Shown here in pieces: positions 1 through 4,490 of a stretch of 5,891 nucleotides of DNA. Below the pieces are notes generated by a model, which saw nothing but the letters and a program-made list of their open reading frames with translations, searched no databases and was not told the origin of the DNA. The stretch's first letter is position 1. Each line of letters opens with the position of its first letter. Made by a program: the position numbers and the translations under genes. Origin of the DNA: Haliscomenobacter sp038240665 (GTDB lineage: Bacteria; Bacteroidota; Bacteroidia; Chitinophagales; Saprospiraceae). The stretch lies in NCBI GenBank assembly GCA_038240665.1, contig JBBRGN010000293.1, positions 1 through 5,891 on the forward strand, given 5' to 3'.

Positions 1-179
1 AAATTGACAGCGACAAAAAAAGTATCGAATCCTACTAAAGTTGTGTCATTTATGCATGGGTGCTGCTGCTGCCATACTTGGCCAACTGCCTGAAGTTTTT
101 CCGGATTCCGTAAAACTTTAGATACTGAATTGCTACATGAACAGAGAAGAGATAAAAAAATTAGCAATTTGATTTTCAT
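1..179 (-). CDS. Small lipoprotein, 3' part cut by window edge
   Basis: An open frame starts at ATG 177-179 on the minus strand and runs off the left edge after 59 codons. The protein begins MKIKLLIFLSLLCSCSNSVS: a short positive N-terminus, a hydrophobic core and a lipobox-like L12-C13-S14-C15, so it is predicted to be exported, lipidated on C15 and cleaved there. The mature part is polar and contains a Gln run (WQQQHPC). A purine-rich AAAGAAAAG lies just before the ATG. It follows the 65-aa gene by 42 nt on the same strand. Small phage lipoproteins next to tiny membrane proteins are often outer-membrane spanin subunits (Rz1-like), so a lysis role is possible, but I see no spanin-specific motif. 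An accessory lipoprotein altering the host surface is equally possible. The lipoprotein call is fairly sure; the function is not. Confidence 0.7.
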   Translation of the reverse strand, partial: MKIKLLIFLSLLCSCSNSVSKVLRNPEKLQAVGQVWQQQHPCINDTTLVGFDTFFVAVN

Positions 180-221
180 AACTTTTCTTTTTTTTGAAGT
201 GGCATCACTGATTATTTTTAA

Positions 222-419
222 TCATGGTATAATCTGTACTCCATTAAGCTCATCAATAAAATCATGTAGTGATTCTTTAGCCTCAATCAGCATCAAAACA
301 ATATCAGTCAAAGCATGACTTGCACCCATCTTTTCGACTTCCTGAATTGCATCATAGATAGCTTTTTCAGCTGGCGTGTATTGGTCTACTTGATATCTAC
401 GTAGAATTTCCTTTTCCAT
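222..419 (-). CDS. Small acidic helical protein, 65 aa, unknown function
   Basis: Complete 65-codon frame, ATG at 417-419, TGA at 222-224. The protein is almost entirely predicted helix, with charged amphipathic segments: TPAEKAIYDAIQEVEKMG (about residues 15-32) and HALTDIVLMLIEAKESLHDF (about 35-54). No signal peptide, membrane segment, Cys pair or catalytic motif is visible. The style matches the short 'enumerator' proteins frequent in Bacteroidota phages, usually of unknown role. The amphipathic pattern and codon use look genuine, and an overlapping plus-strand frame (130-318) is far less protein-like. A 6-bp AT-rich dyad (209-224) overlaps the stop codon but is too weak to call a terminator. 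The gene lies 200 nt after the secreted 109-aa protein and 42 nt before the lipoprotein, so the three may share a transcript. Confidence 0.65.
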   Translation of the reverse strand: MEKEILRRYQVDQYTPAEKAIYDAIQEVEKMGASHALTDIVLMLIEAKESLHDFIDELNGVQIIP

Positions 420-619
420 AAAATTGATTGGTTATTGATTAAAAAATTGATTCGATTTTGTATCGTTTATCTACTGATTGAATGATATCTTGGACATTTC
501 ATTTTTCCTTTGATTCGCTTATATGGCAAATAAAAGTAAAATGGCAATGCTTTAGATTTTCCTATATTTAGCGTATAATCAAAAATGGGTACGCACTTAG
601 GGCAAAAAATGGATTCATA
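420..619. other. AT-rich intergenic gap with ATTGATT repeats
   Basis: 200 nt between two minus-strand genes. I find no convincing gene. Three copies of ATTGATT (423-429, 434-440, 447-453) sit directly upstream of the 65-aa gene, in its likely 5' leader, spaced 11 and 13 nt. An 11-codon minus-strand frame (MKCPRYHSISR) follows an AAAGGA, but nothing else supports it. No clean TAnnTTTG promoter element was found here. Confidence 0.4.
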
Positions 620-949
620 TCACTTTCTTTTGATGATTAGCTTAGTCCGCTTACCACCACGATAAATAAAATGTGATTTTATAGCCGAGGTATCGGTATT
701 CGGAATAGTTACAACAATACTCCCTTCAAATCCATTTGGGAATTCTACTTTCCATGCAACAGGCGGTACAATGGGATTTGCGAGATGAGTTACTGAAAAA
801 ACATTATGATCAGACATTTCTACAGCCGGAATAACCCCAAAACTATAAGTCCTCAATTGAGTATGTACATAATCAAGGCTATCTTTTTTACTTTGCGCCT
901 GCATATAGATAGCAAAGAGCATAAAAAACAATAATGCGATTCGATTCAT
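620..949 (-). CDS. Secreted 109-aa protein, unknown function
   Basis: The start at ATG 947-949 gives an N-terminus with a classical signal peptide: MNRIALLFFMLFAIYMQAQS, i.e. one Arg, a hydrophobic core of about 13 residues, and a probable signal peptidase I site after Q-A near residue 18. A longer frame starting at 991 would add 14 residues before the signal sequence, and its ATG lies in the loop of the 980-1001 hairpin, so I prefer 949. The mature part (about 90 aa) is rich in beta-prone segments (VAWKVEFPNGFEGSIVVTIP, about residues 64-83) and ends very basic (RGGKRTKLIIKRK). No Cys occurs in the mature part and no enzymatic motif is seen. It is predicted to act in the periplasm or outside the cell. 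It may belong to a lysis or envelope-modification module with the downstream lipoprotein; this is inference from order and export signals only. Confidence 0.7.
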   Translation of the reverse strand: MNRIALLFFMLFAIYMQAQSKKDSLDYVHTQLRTYSFGVIPAVEMSDHNVFSVTHLANPIVPPVAWKVEFPNGFEGSIVVTIPNTDTSAIKSHFIYRGGKRTKLIIKRK

Positions 950-970
950 ACTAAGTAGATTTAAGTTGTG

Positions 971-1001
971 AAGAAAAGTGCTCGCCTCCATAGAGGCGAG
1001 C
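971..1001 (-). terminator. Strong 9-bp hairpin with U-rich tail
   Basis: Perfect 9-bp stem GCTCGCCTC (980-988) / GAGGCGAGC (993-1001) with a 4-nt loop. Read on the minus strand it is followed by ACTTTTCTT (979-971), a short U-rich tail. This suits an intrinsic terminator separating the upstream small-gene region from the secreted-protein gene, although the tail is interrupted. It could alternatively be a structural or processing hairpin. Confidence 0.55.
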
Positions 1002-1215
1002 AGGTAGTTGTCACTTATGTTTATCCGCGTGTTACCAGCCGCATCAAATCAAGGCCATAAGCCGCCCGCCAGTTGTTTTGCAAGATCCTTCTGGATGCCT
1101 CTTATCTTTCGATACTTGCAAGGCTATGTCATTAATGGAAATTAGCACTGAAAATGGACGCTGAAAATGTTCAGCGTCCATACACGATTTCTAACCTAAC
1201 ACAAACACAACGGCA
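1002..1215 (-). other. Hairpin-framed stretch without a convincing gene
   Basis: About 210 nt lying between the 28-aa membrane peptide and the 980-1001 hairpin. All minus-strand frames hold only short pieces. The longest ATG frame is 1044-1181 (45 codons, starting MDAEHFQRPF), whose first codons form one arm of the 1154-1181 hairpin. Another frame reads ILQNNWRAAYGLDLMRLVTR (about 1028-1090) and looks protein-like but lacks a good start. Either a decayed small gene or a structured non-coding RNA is possible. I do not call a CDS here. Confidence 0.35.
1151..1181 (-). terminator. 12-bp hairpin after the small membrane genes
   Basis: A perfect 12-bp stem, 1154-1165 against 1170-1181 (ATGGACGCTGAA / TTCAGCGTCCAT on plus), with a 4-nt loop AATG. 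It lies 34 nt downstream of the 28-aa membrane peptide on the minus strand. The tail is only TTT followed by C, so as an intrinsic terminator it is weak. It may instead be a 3'-end stabilising or regulatory hairpin. Confidence 0.4.
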
Positions 1216-1302
1216 TTATTTGAGGACAAAAACCAGTAGCACAATTGCAACAATGATCCAAAAGCCAATTTCATTGAACTTTTTTTCAGTCATCATGATC
1301 AT
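1216..1302 (-). CDS. Tiny membrane peptide, 28 aa
   Basis: Frame from ATG 1300-1302 to TAA 1216-1218, giving MIMMTEKKFNEIGFWIIVAI followed by VLLVFVLK. Met codons at residues 3 and 4 (1296, 1293) are alternative starts. Residues about 13-27 form one hydrophobic segment after a short charged head containing EKK, i.e. a single-pass inner-membrane peptide. Its start overlaps the end of the upstream 39-aa membrane gene by 8-17 nt depending on the start, suggesting translational coupling. Such paired mini membrane proteins occur in phage lysis or superinfection-exclusion regions, but no family is recognised. The overlap and clean hydrophobic profile make it credible despite its size. Confidence 0.5.
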   Translation of the reverse strand: MIMMTEKKFNEIGFWIIVAIVLLVFVLK

Positions 1303-1405
1303 TTTTTGAAGTGAAATAATCGACTACTATTGAAATCAAAAACCCTACAAAAGGAAGAATGAAAAAAATCACAATCAAGGCTTCGAATATTTTATTTAGA
1401 TCCAT
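1286..1405 (-). CDS. Small single-pass membrane protein, 39 aa
   Basis: I use ATG 1403-1405, preceded by AAAAAAGG six nucleotides upstream, a reasonable ribosome binding site. The frame stays open upstream to 1480 (starting MHSCEVRPPG), but that extension runs through the GC-rich hairpin at 1458-1493 and looks non-coding. The protein starts MDLNKIFEALIVIFFILPF; residues about 7-29 form one long hydrophobic helix, and the tail YFTSKNDHDD is polar and acidic. It is predicted to be a single-pass inner-membrane protein with no catalytic residues. The stop overlaps the start region of the 28-aa membrane peptide. A holin-like or host-interaction role is possible but unproven; single-span peptides this short can also be regulators of membrane complexes. 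Confidence 0.6.
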   Translation of the reverse strand: MDLNKIFEALIVIFFILPFVGFLISIVVDYFTSKNDHDD

Positions 1406-1457
1406 TGCAACCTTTTTTAAGTTAAGAAAACCCGATATAAAATAAATTTTACCTGGC

Positions 1458-1493
1458 GGGCGCACTTCGCAGCTATGCACATCCCGTGCGCCC
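1458..1493 (-). other. GC-rich hairpin just after the tRNA
   Basis: A perfect 8-bp stem GGGCGCAC (1458-1465) / GTGCGCCC (1486-1493) with a 20-nt loop that can form a further short stem (TGCA/TGCG on the minus strand). It begins 15 nt beyond the tRNA 3' end in an otherwise AT-rich region. No T-run follows (minus strand continues GCCAGG then TAAAATTT), so it is not a standard intrinsic terminator. It may guide tRNA 3' processing or protect the downstream message. Confidence 0.5.
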
Positions 1494-1508
1494 TATTTGG
1501 TATTTGTG

Positions 1509-1580
1509 AGCCGGAAGAAGGAATCGAACCTACTCTAACCTGTGTACAAAACAGGTGCGCCGCCATTGCGCGTTTCCGGC
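1509..1580 (-). tRNA. tRNA-Thr (anticodon UGU)
   Basis: The minus strand folds into a complete cloverleaf. The acceptor stem GCCGGAA/TTCCGGC is perfect (7 bp); D-stem GCGC/GCGC with a 7-nt loop containing GG; anticodon stem CCTGT/ACAGG with loop TTTGTAC, placing UGU at positions 34-36; 5-nt variable loop; T-loop TTCGATT. The T-stem GTAGG/CCTTC has one U-U mismatch, position 8 is A rather than the usual U, the discriminator is U, and CCA is not encoded. G1-C72, C2-G71, G35 and U36 fit known threonine identity elements. It lies 6 nt after the stop codon of the 103-aa gene and is probably released from that transcript. Phage tRNAs often show such small deviations; whether it is functional is open. 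Confidence 0.8.
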
Positions 1581-1586
1581 AACATT

Positions 1587-1898
1587 TTATGAAATAGCAT
1601 TAACAACGCCCAATCTTTTAAACACCACCCGATTTAGGCTGCCAGGGTTTTTAAATTCTTGCCCTTTTGCCATTCCGTTATATAAGTTAGCTACTGATTT
1701 TTTTTCAATAAACTCAACTTTTTGAACCATGCCATCAGGTACGATTTGCCCTTCTATCTCAGTGATTTCCTCAGGGCTTTCGTGGTCAGTCAGTATTGTG
1801 AATGTATCAACATCCTTGTGCATGAATTCATGATTTACCCTGTTCAGCTTGATTCGAGATACTACTACTTCAACTTCTTGTTCCATTACGTTTTCCAT
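1587..1898 (-). CDS. Hypothetical protein, 103 aa
   Basis: Complete frame, ATG 1896-1898 (a second Met at residue 5), TAA at 1587-1589. I do not recognise the family. The protein is soluble, without signal peptide, membrane segment or Cys. It begins with a strand-rich acidic/hydrophobic stretch (EQEVEVVVSRIKLNRVNHEF, residues 6-25), has an acidic centre (DHESPEEITEIEG, about 38-50), and ends with a basic beta-prone part (LNRVVFKRLGVVNAIS). An alternating hydrophobic pattern suggests a small beta-rich fold. It is the first gene behind the TATCTTTG promoter element (1960-1967), with a leader of about 55 nt, and is followed after 6 nt by the tRNA, so both are likely one transcript. A shadow frame on the plus strand (1722-1913) is less plausible. 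Confidence 0.65.
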   Translation of the reverse strand: MENVMEQEVEVVVSRIKLNRVNHEFMHKDVDTFTILTDHESPEEITEIEGQIVPDGMVQKVEFIEKKSVANLYNGMAKGQEFKNPGSLNRVVFKRLGVVNAIS

Positions 1899-1959
1899 TG
1901 TTTACAATTTTAGATGGTTTGAAAATTCGAGAATATTATTCTGTTTCCCGATCTCCCTA

Positions 1960-1967
1960 CAAAGATA
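1960..1967 (-). promoter_or_regulatory. Bacteroidota-type -7 promoter element
   Basis: The minus strand reads TATCTTTG, an exact match to the Bacteroidota housekeeping -7 consensus TAnnTTTG. It lies between the terminator of the preceding 113-aa gene and the start of the 103-aa gene, placing the transcript start near 1953. No good TTTG-type -33 element is seen about 19 nt upstream (ATGG there). It probably drives the 103-aa gene, the tRNA and perhaps the small membrane genes. Confidence 0.6.
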
Positions 1968-2011
1968 AACAATATAACTAAATATACCATTTTTGATTAA
2001 GTTTTTTTTTG

Positions 2012-2042
2012 AAAAAAAAGAGCCAGGAAATTCCCGGCTCTC
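2012..2042 (-). terminator. Intrinsic terminator of the 113-aa gene
   Basis: On the minus strand AGAGCC (2041-2036) pairs with GGCTCT (2024-2019); inside it GG pairs with CC across one mismatch. The hairpin is followed directly by a run of T (plus-strand A 2012-2018). It begins about 34 nt after the stop codon of the 113-aa gene and precedes the next promoter, so it isolates these two units. Confidence 0.85.
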
Positions 2043-2075
2043 TAAATGGATTGGTATGAAACTTACGCTAAAAAA

Positions 2076-2417
2076 CTACTCATAAATCATTAATACTACA
2101 TCAACAAGGAAATCATCTTCAAGCCCAATGTTTTTATACATGTTTTTAAGCATGGTCCTTGTCCCTTCGGCATTATATCCCGTATCCAGCCACGCCGTAT
2201 ACGAATCTATCTTACTAAGCATTATAGTTTTAACGTGCTCAACTTTGGCATCTCCAAGCTCTTCACCTTTCAAAGTGATTGAGTGAATAGCACCTTGAAA
2301 GTATTTTTTAGGATTATGCAACCGAATCGTGGTAAAAGCACGAACTCCGTTACCTTTCGATAACTTACCGTTCCAGTTCCTAGAGAAGGATGTTTTGTGT
2401 TTGACCGCAATCTGCAT
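2076..2417 (-). CDS. ASCH/PUA-like small protein, 113 aa
   Basis: Complete frame, ATG 2415-2417, stop at 2076-2078. The core resembles small ASCH-superfamily (PUA-like beta-barrel) proteins of Bacteroidota phages: FTTIRLHNPKKY (about residues 28-39) recalls the conserved 'TxR' segment. It is followed by a Gly-x-Ile beta strand region, then ITLKGEELGDAKVEHVKTIM (47-66), where a 'size/height then i.k.i' motif is usual. Next come LDTGYNAEGTRTMLKNMYKN (77-96), a helical segment with an LDTGY signature, and an acidic hydrophobic C-terminus. ASCH proteins bind RNA or modified nucleosides and some are ribonucleases or amidohydrolases, so an RNA or nucleotide-related role is plausible, in the cytoplasm. 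I judge this by motif memory only. The gene stands alone: terminator downstream, divergent integrase upstream, and a dyad covering its start codon. Confidence 0.7.
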   Translation of the reverse strand: MQIAVKHKTSFSRNWNGKLSKGNGVRAFTTIRLHNPKKYFQGAIHSITLKGEELGDAKVEHVKTIMLSKIDSYTAWLDTGYNAEGTRTMLKNMYKNIGLEDDFLVDVVLMIYE

Positions 2418-2434
2418 AAACTAATTTTTATGCA
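2413..2434 (-). promoter_or_regulatory. 8-bp dyad covering a start codon
   Basis: Perfect inverted repeat TGCATAAA (2413-2420) / TTTATGCA (2427-2434) with a 6-nt spacer CTAATT. The left arm contains the ATG (2415-2417) of the 113-aa gene, so an RNA hairpin would hide its start, or a dimeric repressor could bind the DNA. No binding protein is identified. Confidence 0.4.
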
Positions 2435-2480
2435 AAAAACGGGTTTTACAACCAAAAAAGCAAGTAAGGAAGGTTATATT

Positions 2481-2497
2481 TAGCTATATCTAGCTAT
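2481..2497. repeat. TAGCTAT direct repeat, 10-bp period
   Basis: TAGCTAT occurs at 2481-2487 and again at 2491-2497, exactly one helical turn apart, so two bound protein units would face the same side of the DNA. The position between the integrase and its divergent neighbour fits an operator or integrase arm-type site. Confidence 0.45.
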
Positions 2498-2588
2498 TAA
2501 AAGTTATTTGGAGTAGCGTAAAAAATAAATCGTTTTTAATTTAAAATTTATAATTCATTGAAATACAGTTGCCTTATAACTTGATGAG

Positions 2589-2624
2589 TGGTCCCAACAG
2601 GAATTCAAAACCTACAACATCCAA
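2589..2624 (-). other. tRNA 3'-half-like sequence, candidate att core
   Basis: Read on the minus strand the stretch resembles the end of a tRNA gene: GTAGG, a T-loop-like TTTTGAATT, CCTGT, TTGGGAC, then CCA (plus-strand TGG at 2589-2591). No matching 5' half lies nearby and the T-loop is 2 nt too long, so it is not a working tRNA gene. Tyrosine integrases commonly use tRNA 3' ends as attachment sites, and the integrase gene begins about 120 nt away. This makes it a candidate attP or attL/R core. It could also be a chance match or a decayed tRNA. Confidence 0.4.
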
Positions 2625-2741
2625 CATAATTTTATTGAAAAAAACTTTTGTTTTCATGGACTTTATCCACTCGAACACGTAAATTAACGCTGTTTAATAA
2701 CGGTTTATTGAAGGAAAACCAGCGTATAAAATAACACAAGT

Positions 2742-3989
2742 ATGAAAAAGGTACGCTACAACTTACACAGCAAGCAGAAAAACCCTACTTACATCTACCT
2801 TGTATTTCGCTACAACAAACAAGAATTTAGGTATTGCACCCCTTTTACGGTAGATCCGGCACACTGGAAAGATAGCCATCAGCGGTGCCTACCTAAAGCG
2901 CCAAGGGCCGCAATCACAAACGCCACTTTAGACCGCATGGCCAATGTGATTGAGGAATACTACTATAAATCCATGTTCACCCGCCAAGCAGCCGAAAAAG
3001 AAGAAATGGGCCGCCTATTGGATGAACTGTTGATCAGGAAACGTAAGCGACAAAAAAACGTGGTTGCTGAAGATAAGCCAACGGCCCCTATTGATTTTTT
3101 TGCTCAGCTCATTGAAAAACGGCGGAATGATCCAAATTTTACCGAAAATACTTTGCGGGGCCATTCCTCATTTCTAAAGCTACTTTCTGAATTTCAAGCT
3201 ACTCAAAGCAAAGTACTGAATTGGCATCACTTCACGTTGAATTTTTTTGAAGACTTAACCCTCTGGCTATACAGCAAGGGCCATAATCAAAACACGGTAG
3301 ATAAAAGAATCAATATCCTCAATGCCTGGCTAAATGTAGCCCGCAAGCATGAATACCCGGTGCCGCAAGTTTCCTATAGCGTTGGCGACATCGAAATTGA
3401 AGACGTTTATTTTACCCGGGAAGAGCTCAATAAACTTGAAAATGTCACCTGTAATGATGATGGTGAAAAAATAGCGCTTTACCGATTTTTAATTGGATGT
3501 TATACCGGTCTTCGGGTATCTGATTTTTCCACATTGTCAATCAACAAGTTTGTAAAGCGAGGGGAATCGGAATACATTGAACACTCTATCCAAAAATCAG
3601 GAAAAACGATAAAGGTTTTAATTCCAGTGCATTACAAGATAAAAAACATCTTTAGGGAGTTTGCAAAAATGCCTAAGATCACTATCGAAGACCAAACTAC
3701 CAACCGTTACATTAAAGTTTTGGCTAATCGGGCTGGCATTACAGAAATGACAACCTTGGTCAAGAATAAGCAAGGCAAAATGGTTGAAATTACCAAGCCA
3801 AAATGCGATTGGGTTTCTACACATACGGCCCGACGGACCTTTATTACTAATGCTTTTGAGTCTAGCGTTGCCATCGATACCATAATGGCCGTCACTGGCA
3901 TTAAGAAGATTCAAACGCTGATGAAATACAACAAGCTGGAAAAAGAAAAATCAGCTGATAAGCTATCTAAATCAGATTACTTCAAGTAA
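2742..3989 (+). CDS. Tyrosine recombinase / integrase, 415 aa
   Basis: Catalyses site-specific DNA strand exchange for integration, probably of this element. Domain order is typical for Bacteroidota integrases (about 400 aa): N-terminal arm-binding domain (about residues 1-75, starting VRYNLHSKQKNPTYIYLVFR), a SAM-like core-binding domain (about 112-205), and the catalytic domain (about 222-400). Visible catalytic residues are R258 (CYTGLRVSDF), a likely beta-strand Lys at 285 (QKSGK), H361 and R364 (HTARR), and the nucleophile Y396 (MKYNK). The usual second His/Trp nine residues before the Tyr is Ile387 (TGIKK). ATG 2742 is the first start after an in-frame TAA; a GAAGGA lies too far upstream to be its ribosome binding site. 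It is the only plus-strand gene, divergent from the 113-aa gene and convergent with the nuclease. Confidence 0.95.
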   Translation: MKKVRYNLHSKQKNPTYIYLVFRYNKQEFRYCTPFTVDPAHWKDSHQRCLPKAPRAAITNATLDRMANVIEEYYYKSMFTRQAAEKEEMGRLLDELLIRKRKRQKNVVAEDKPTAPIDFFAQLIEKRRNDPNFTENTLRGHSSFLKLLSEFQATQSKVLNWHHFTLNFFEDLTLWLYSKGHNQNTVDKRINILNAWLNVARKHEYPVPQVSYSVGDIEIEDVYFTREELNKLENVTCNDDGEKIALYRFLIGCYTGLRVSDFSTLSINKFVKRGESEYIEHSIQKSGKTIKVLIPVHYKIKNIFREFAKMPKITIEDQTTNRYIKVLANRAGITEMTTLVKNKQGKMVEITKPKCDWVSTHTARRTFITNAFESSVAIDTIMAVTGIKKIQTLMKYNKLEKEKSADKLSKSDYFK

Positions 3990-4002
3990 AACCACCAACA
4001 TG

Positions 4003-4044
4003 AAAAAAATGAAAGTGAATACTTGACTAAGCATTCACTTTCAT
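4003..4044 (-). terminator. Terminator of the replication operon
   Basis: A perfect 12-bp inverted repeat, 4009-4020 against 4033-4044 (ATGAAAGTGAAT / ATTCACTTTCAT), with a 12-nt loop. On the minus strand the hairpin is followed by a T-run (plus-strand A 4003-4008), so it terminates the nuclease operon. The nuclease's last codons (M-K-V-N) form the first arm and its stop lies in the loop. It lies 13 nt past the convergent integrase stop but has no T-run in that direction. Confidence 0.8.
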
Positions 4045-4479
4045 AAAATCCAAAAAATCAGCTTCAGCTACGATTGGGATTGATTGAGTACCCCAAACGG
4101 TAAATTTCACCTTTTTAGGATTTTCGGCAACAACTAAAGCCAATCCATCTTTATCATGGACGTCTTTTAGAAAGTTCTGTTGCTCAATGCTCAATGTGTC
4201 ATTTTCGCCCTTGATTTCAATGGCGATAAAACGACCTTTTTTTGTATAGCCCTGAACATCAGAAGCCCCTAATCTTTCATGTGATTTTCGATAGCTAGAT
4301 TGAATTGCTTTTTTCAGATCTGCCATGGTGACTTTGTTGGATTGGACCAGGTTCCAAATCTTTTTCAGTGCTTCCACTGAATCAAATACACCCATTGTGT
4401 TTGATCTCCAAACGGAAATCTTACACAACCCGCACATAAAAATGACGTTCTTAGTGATTTGGTTGGTTCTGCTTTTCAT
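4027..4479 (-). CDS. VRR-NUC domain nuclease, 150 aa
   Basis: Member of the VRR-NUC branch of the PD-(D/E)XK nucleases, which in phages act as small stand-alone endonucleases, probably on branched DNA during replication or recombination. The motif order is visible: an early VWRSNTMGVFD segment (residues 23-33), R69/G71-A-S-D74 (catalytic Asp), then GRFIAIEIKGE with E88 and K90, then SIEQQ with Q100, and a closing strand LALVVAE. The family often has Pro in the 'GxxD' turn; here it is Ser. The insert between the WR motif and D74 (about residues 34-66) is helical. I choose ATG 4477-4479; the frame also allows TTG at 4488. It begins 11 nt after the 97-aa gene and is last in the operon; its final codons form part of the terminator stem. 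Confidence 0.88.
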   Translation of the reverse strand: MKSRTNQITKNVIFMCGLCKISVWRSNTMGVFDSVEALKKIWNLVQSNKVTMADLKKAIQSSYRKSHERLGASDVQGYTKKGRFIAIEIKGENDTLSIEQQNFLKDVHDKDGLALVVAENPKKVKFTVWGTQSIPIVAEADFLDFMKVNA

Positions 4480-4490
4480 CGTTGGCAATT

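Larger units (their letters stand above)
2418..2741. other. Divergent intergenic control region
   Basis: 324 nt between the minus-strand 113-aa gene and the plus-strand integrase, with no supported gene. It must hold both promoters, but I find no clean TAnnTTTG element on either strand. Contents worth noting are the start-codon dyad (2413-2434), TAGCTAT repeats (2481-2497), a very AT-rich block (2520-2560), a tRNA 3'-half-like sequence (2589-2624), and an imperfect direct repeat AACGCTGTTTA / AACGGTTTA (2686-2707). This layout suits an integrase attachment and control region. Confidence 0.6.

Noticed and set aside
61..73. GCTGCTGCTGC short tandem repeat
   Set aside because: Explained by Gln codons (CAG) of the lipoprotein on the minus strand.
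130..318. Plus-strand 62-aa frame
   Set aside because: Antisense to the lipoprotein start and the 65-aa gene; composition (Ser/Ile rich, no motifs) looks like a shadow.
486..521. 11-codon minus-strand frame (MKCPRYHSISR) behind AAAGGA
   Set aside because: Only support is a purine-rich leader; no terminator/antiterminator pairing or gene context for a leader peptide.
1722..1913. Plus-strand 63-aa frame
   Set aside because: Antisense to the 103-aa gene, rich in Tyr/Phe as expected for a shadow.
3618..3914. Minus-strand frames inside the integrase gene
   Set aside because: Antisense shadows of a well-supported catalytic domain.
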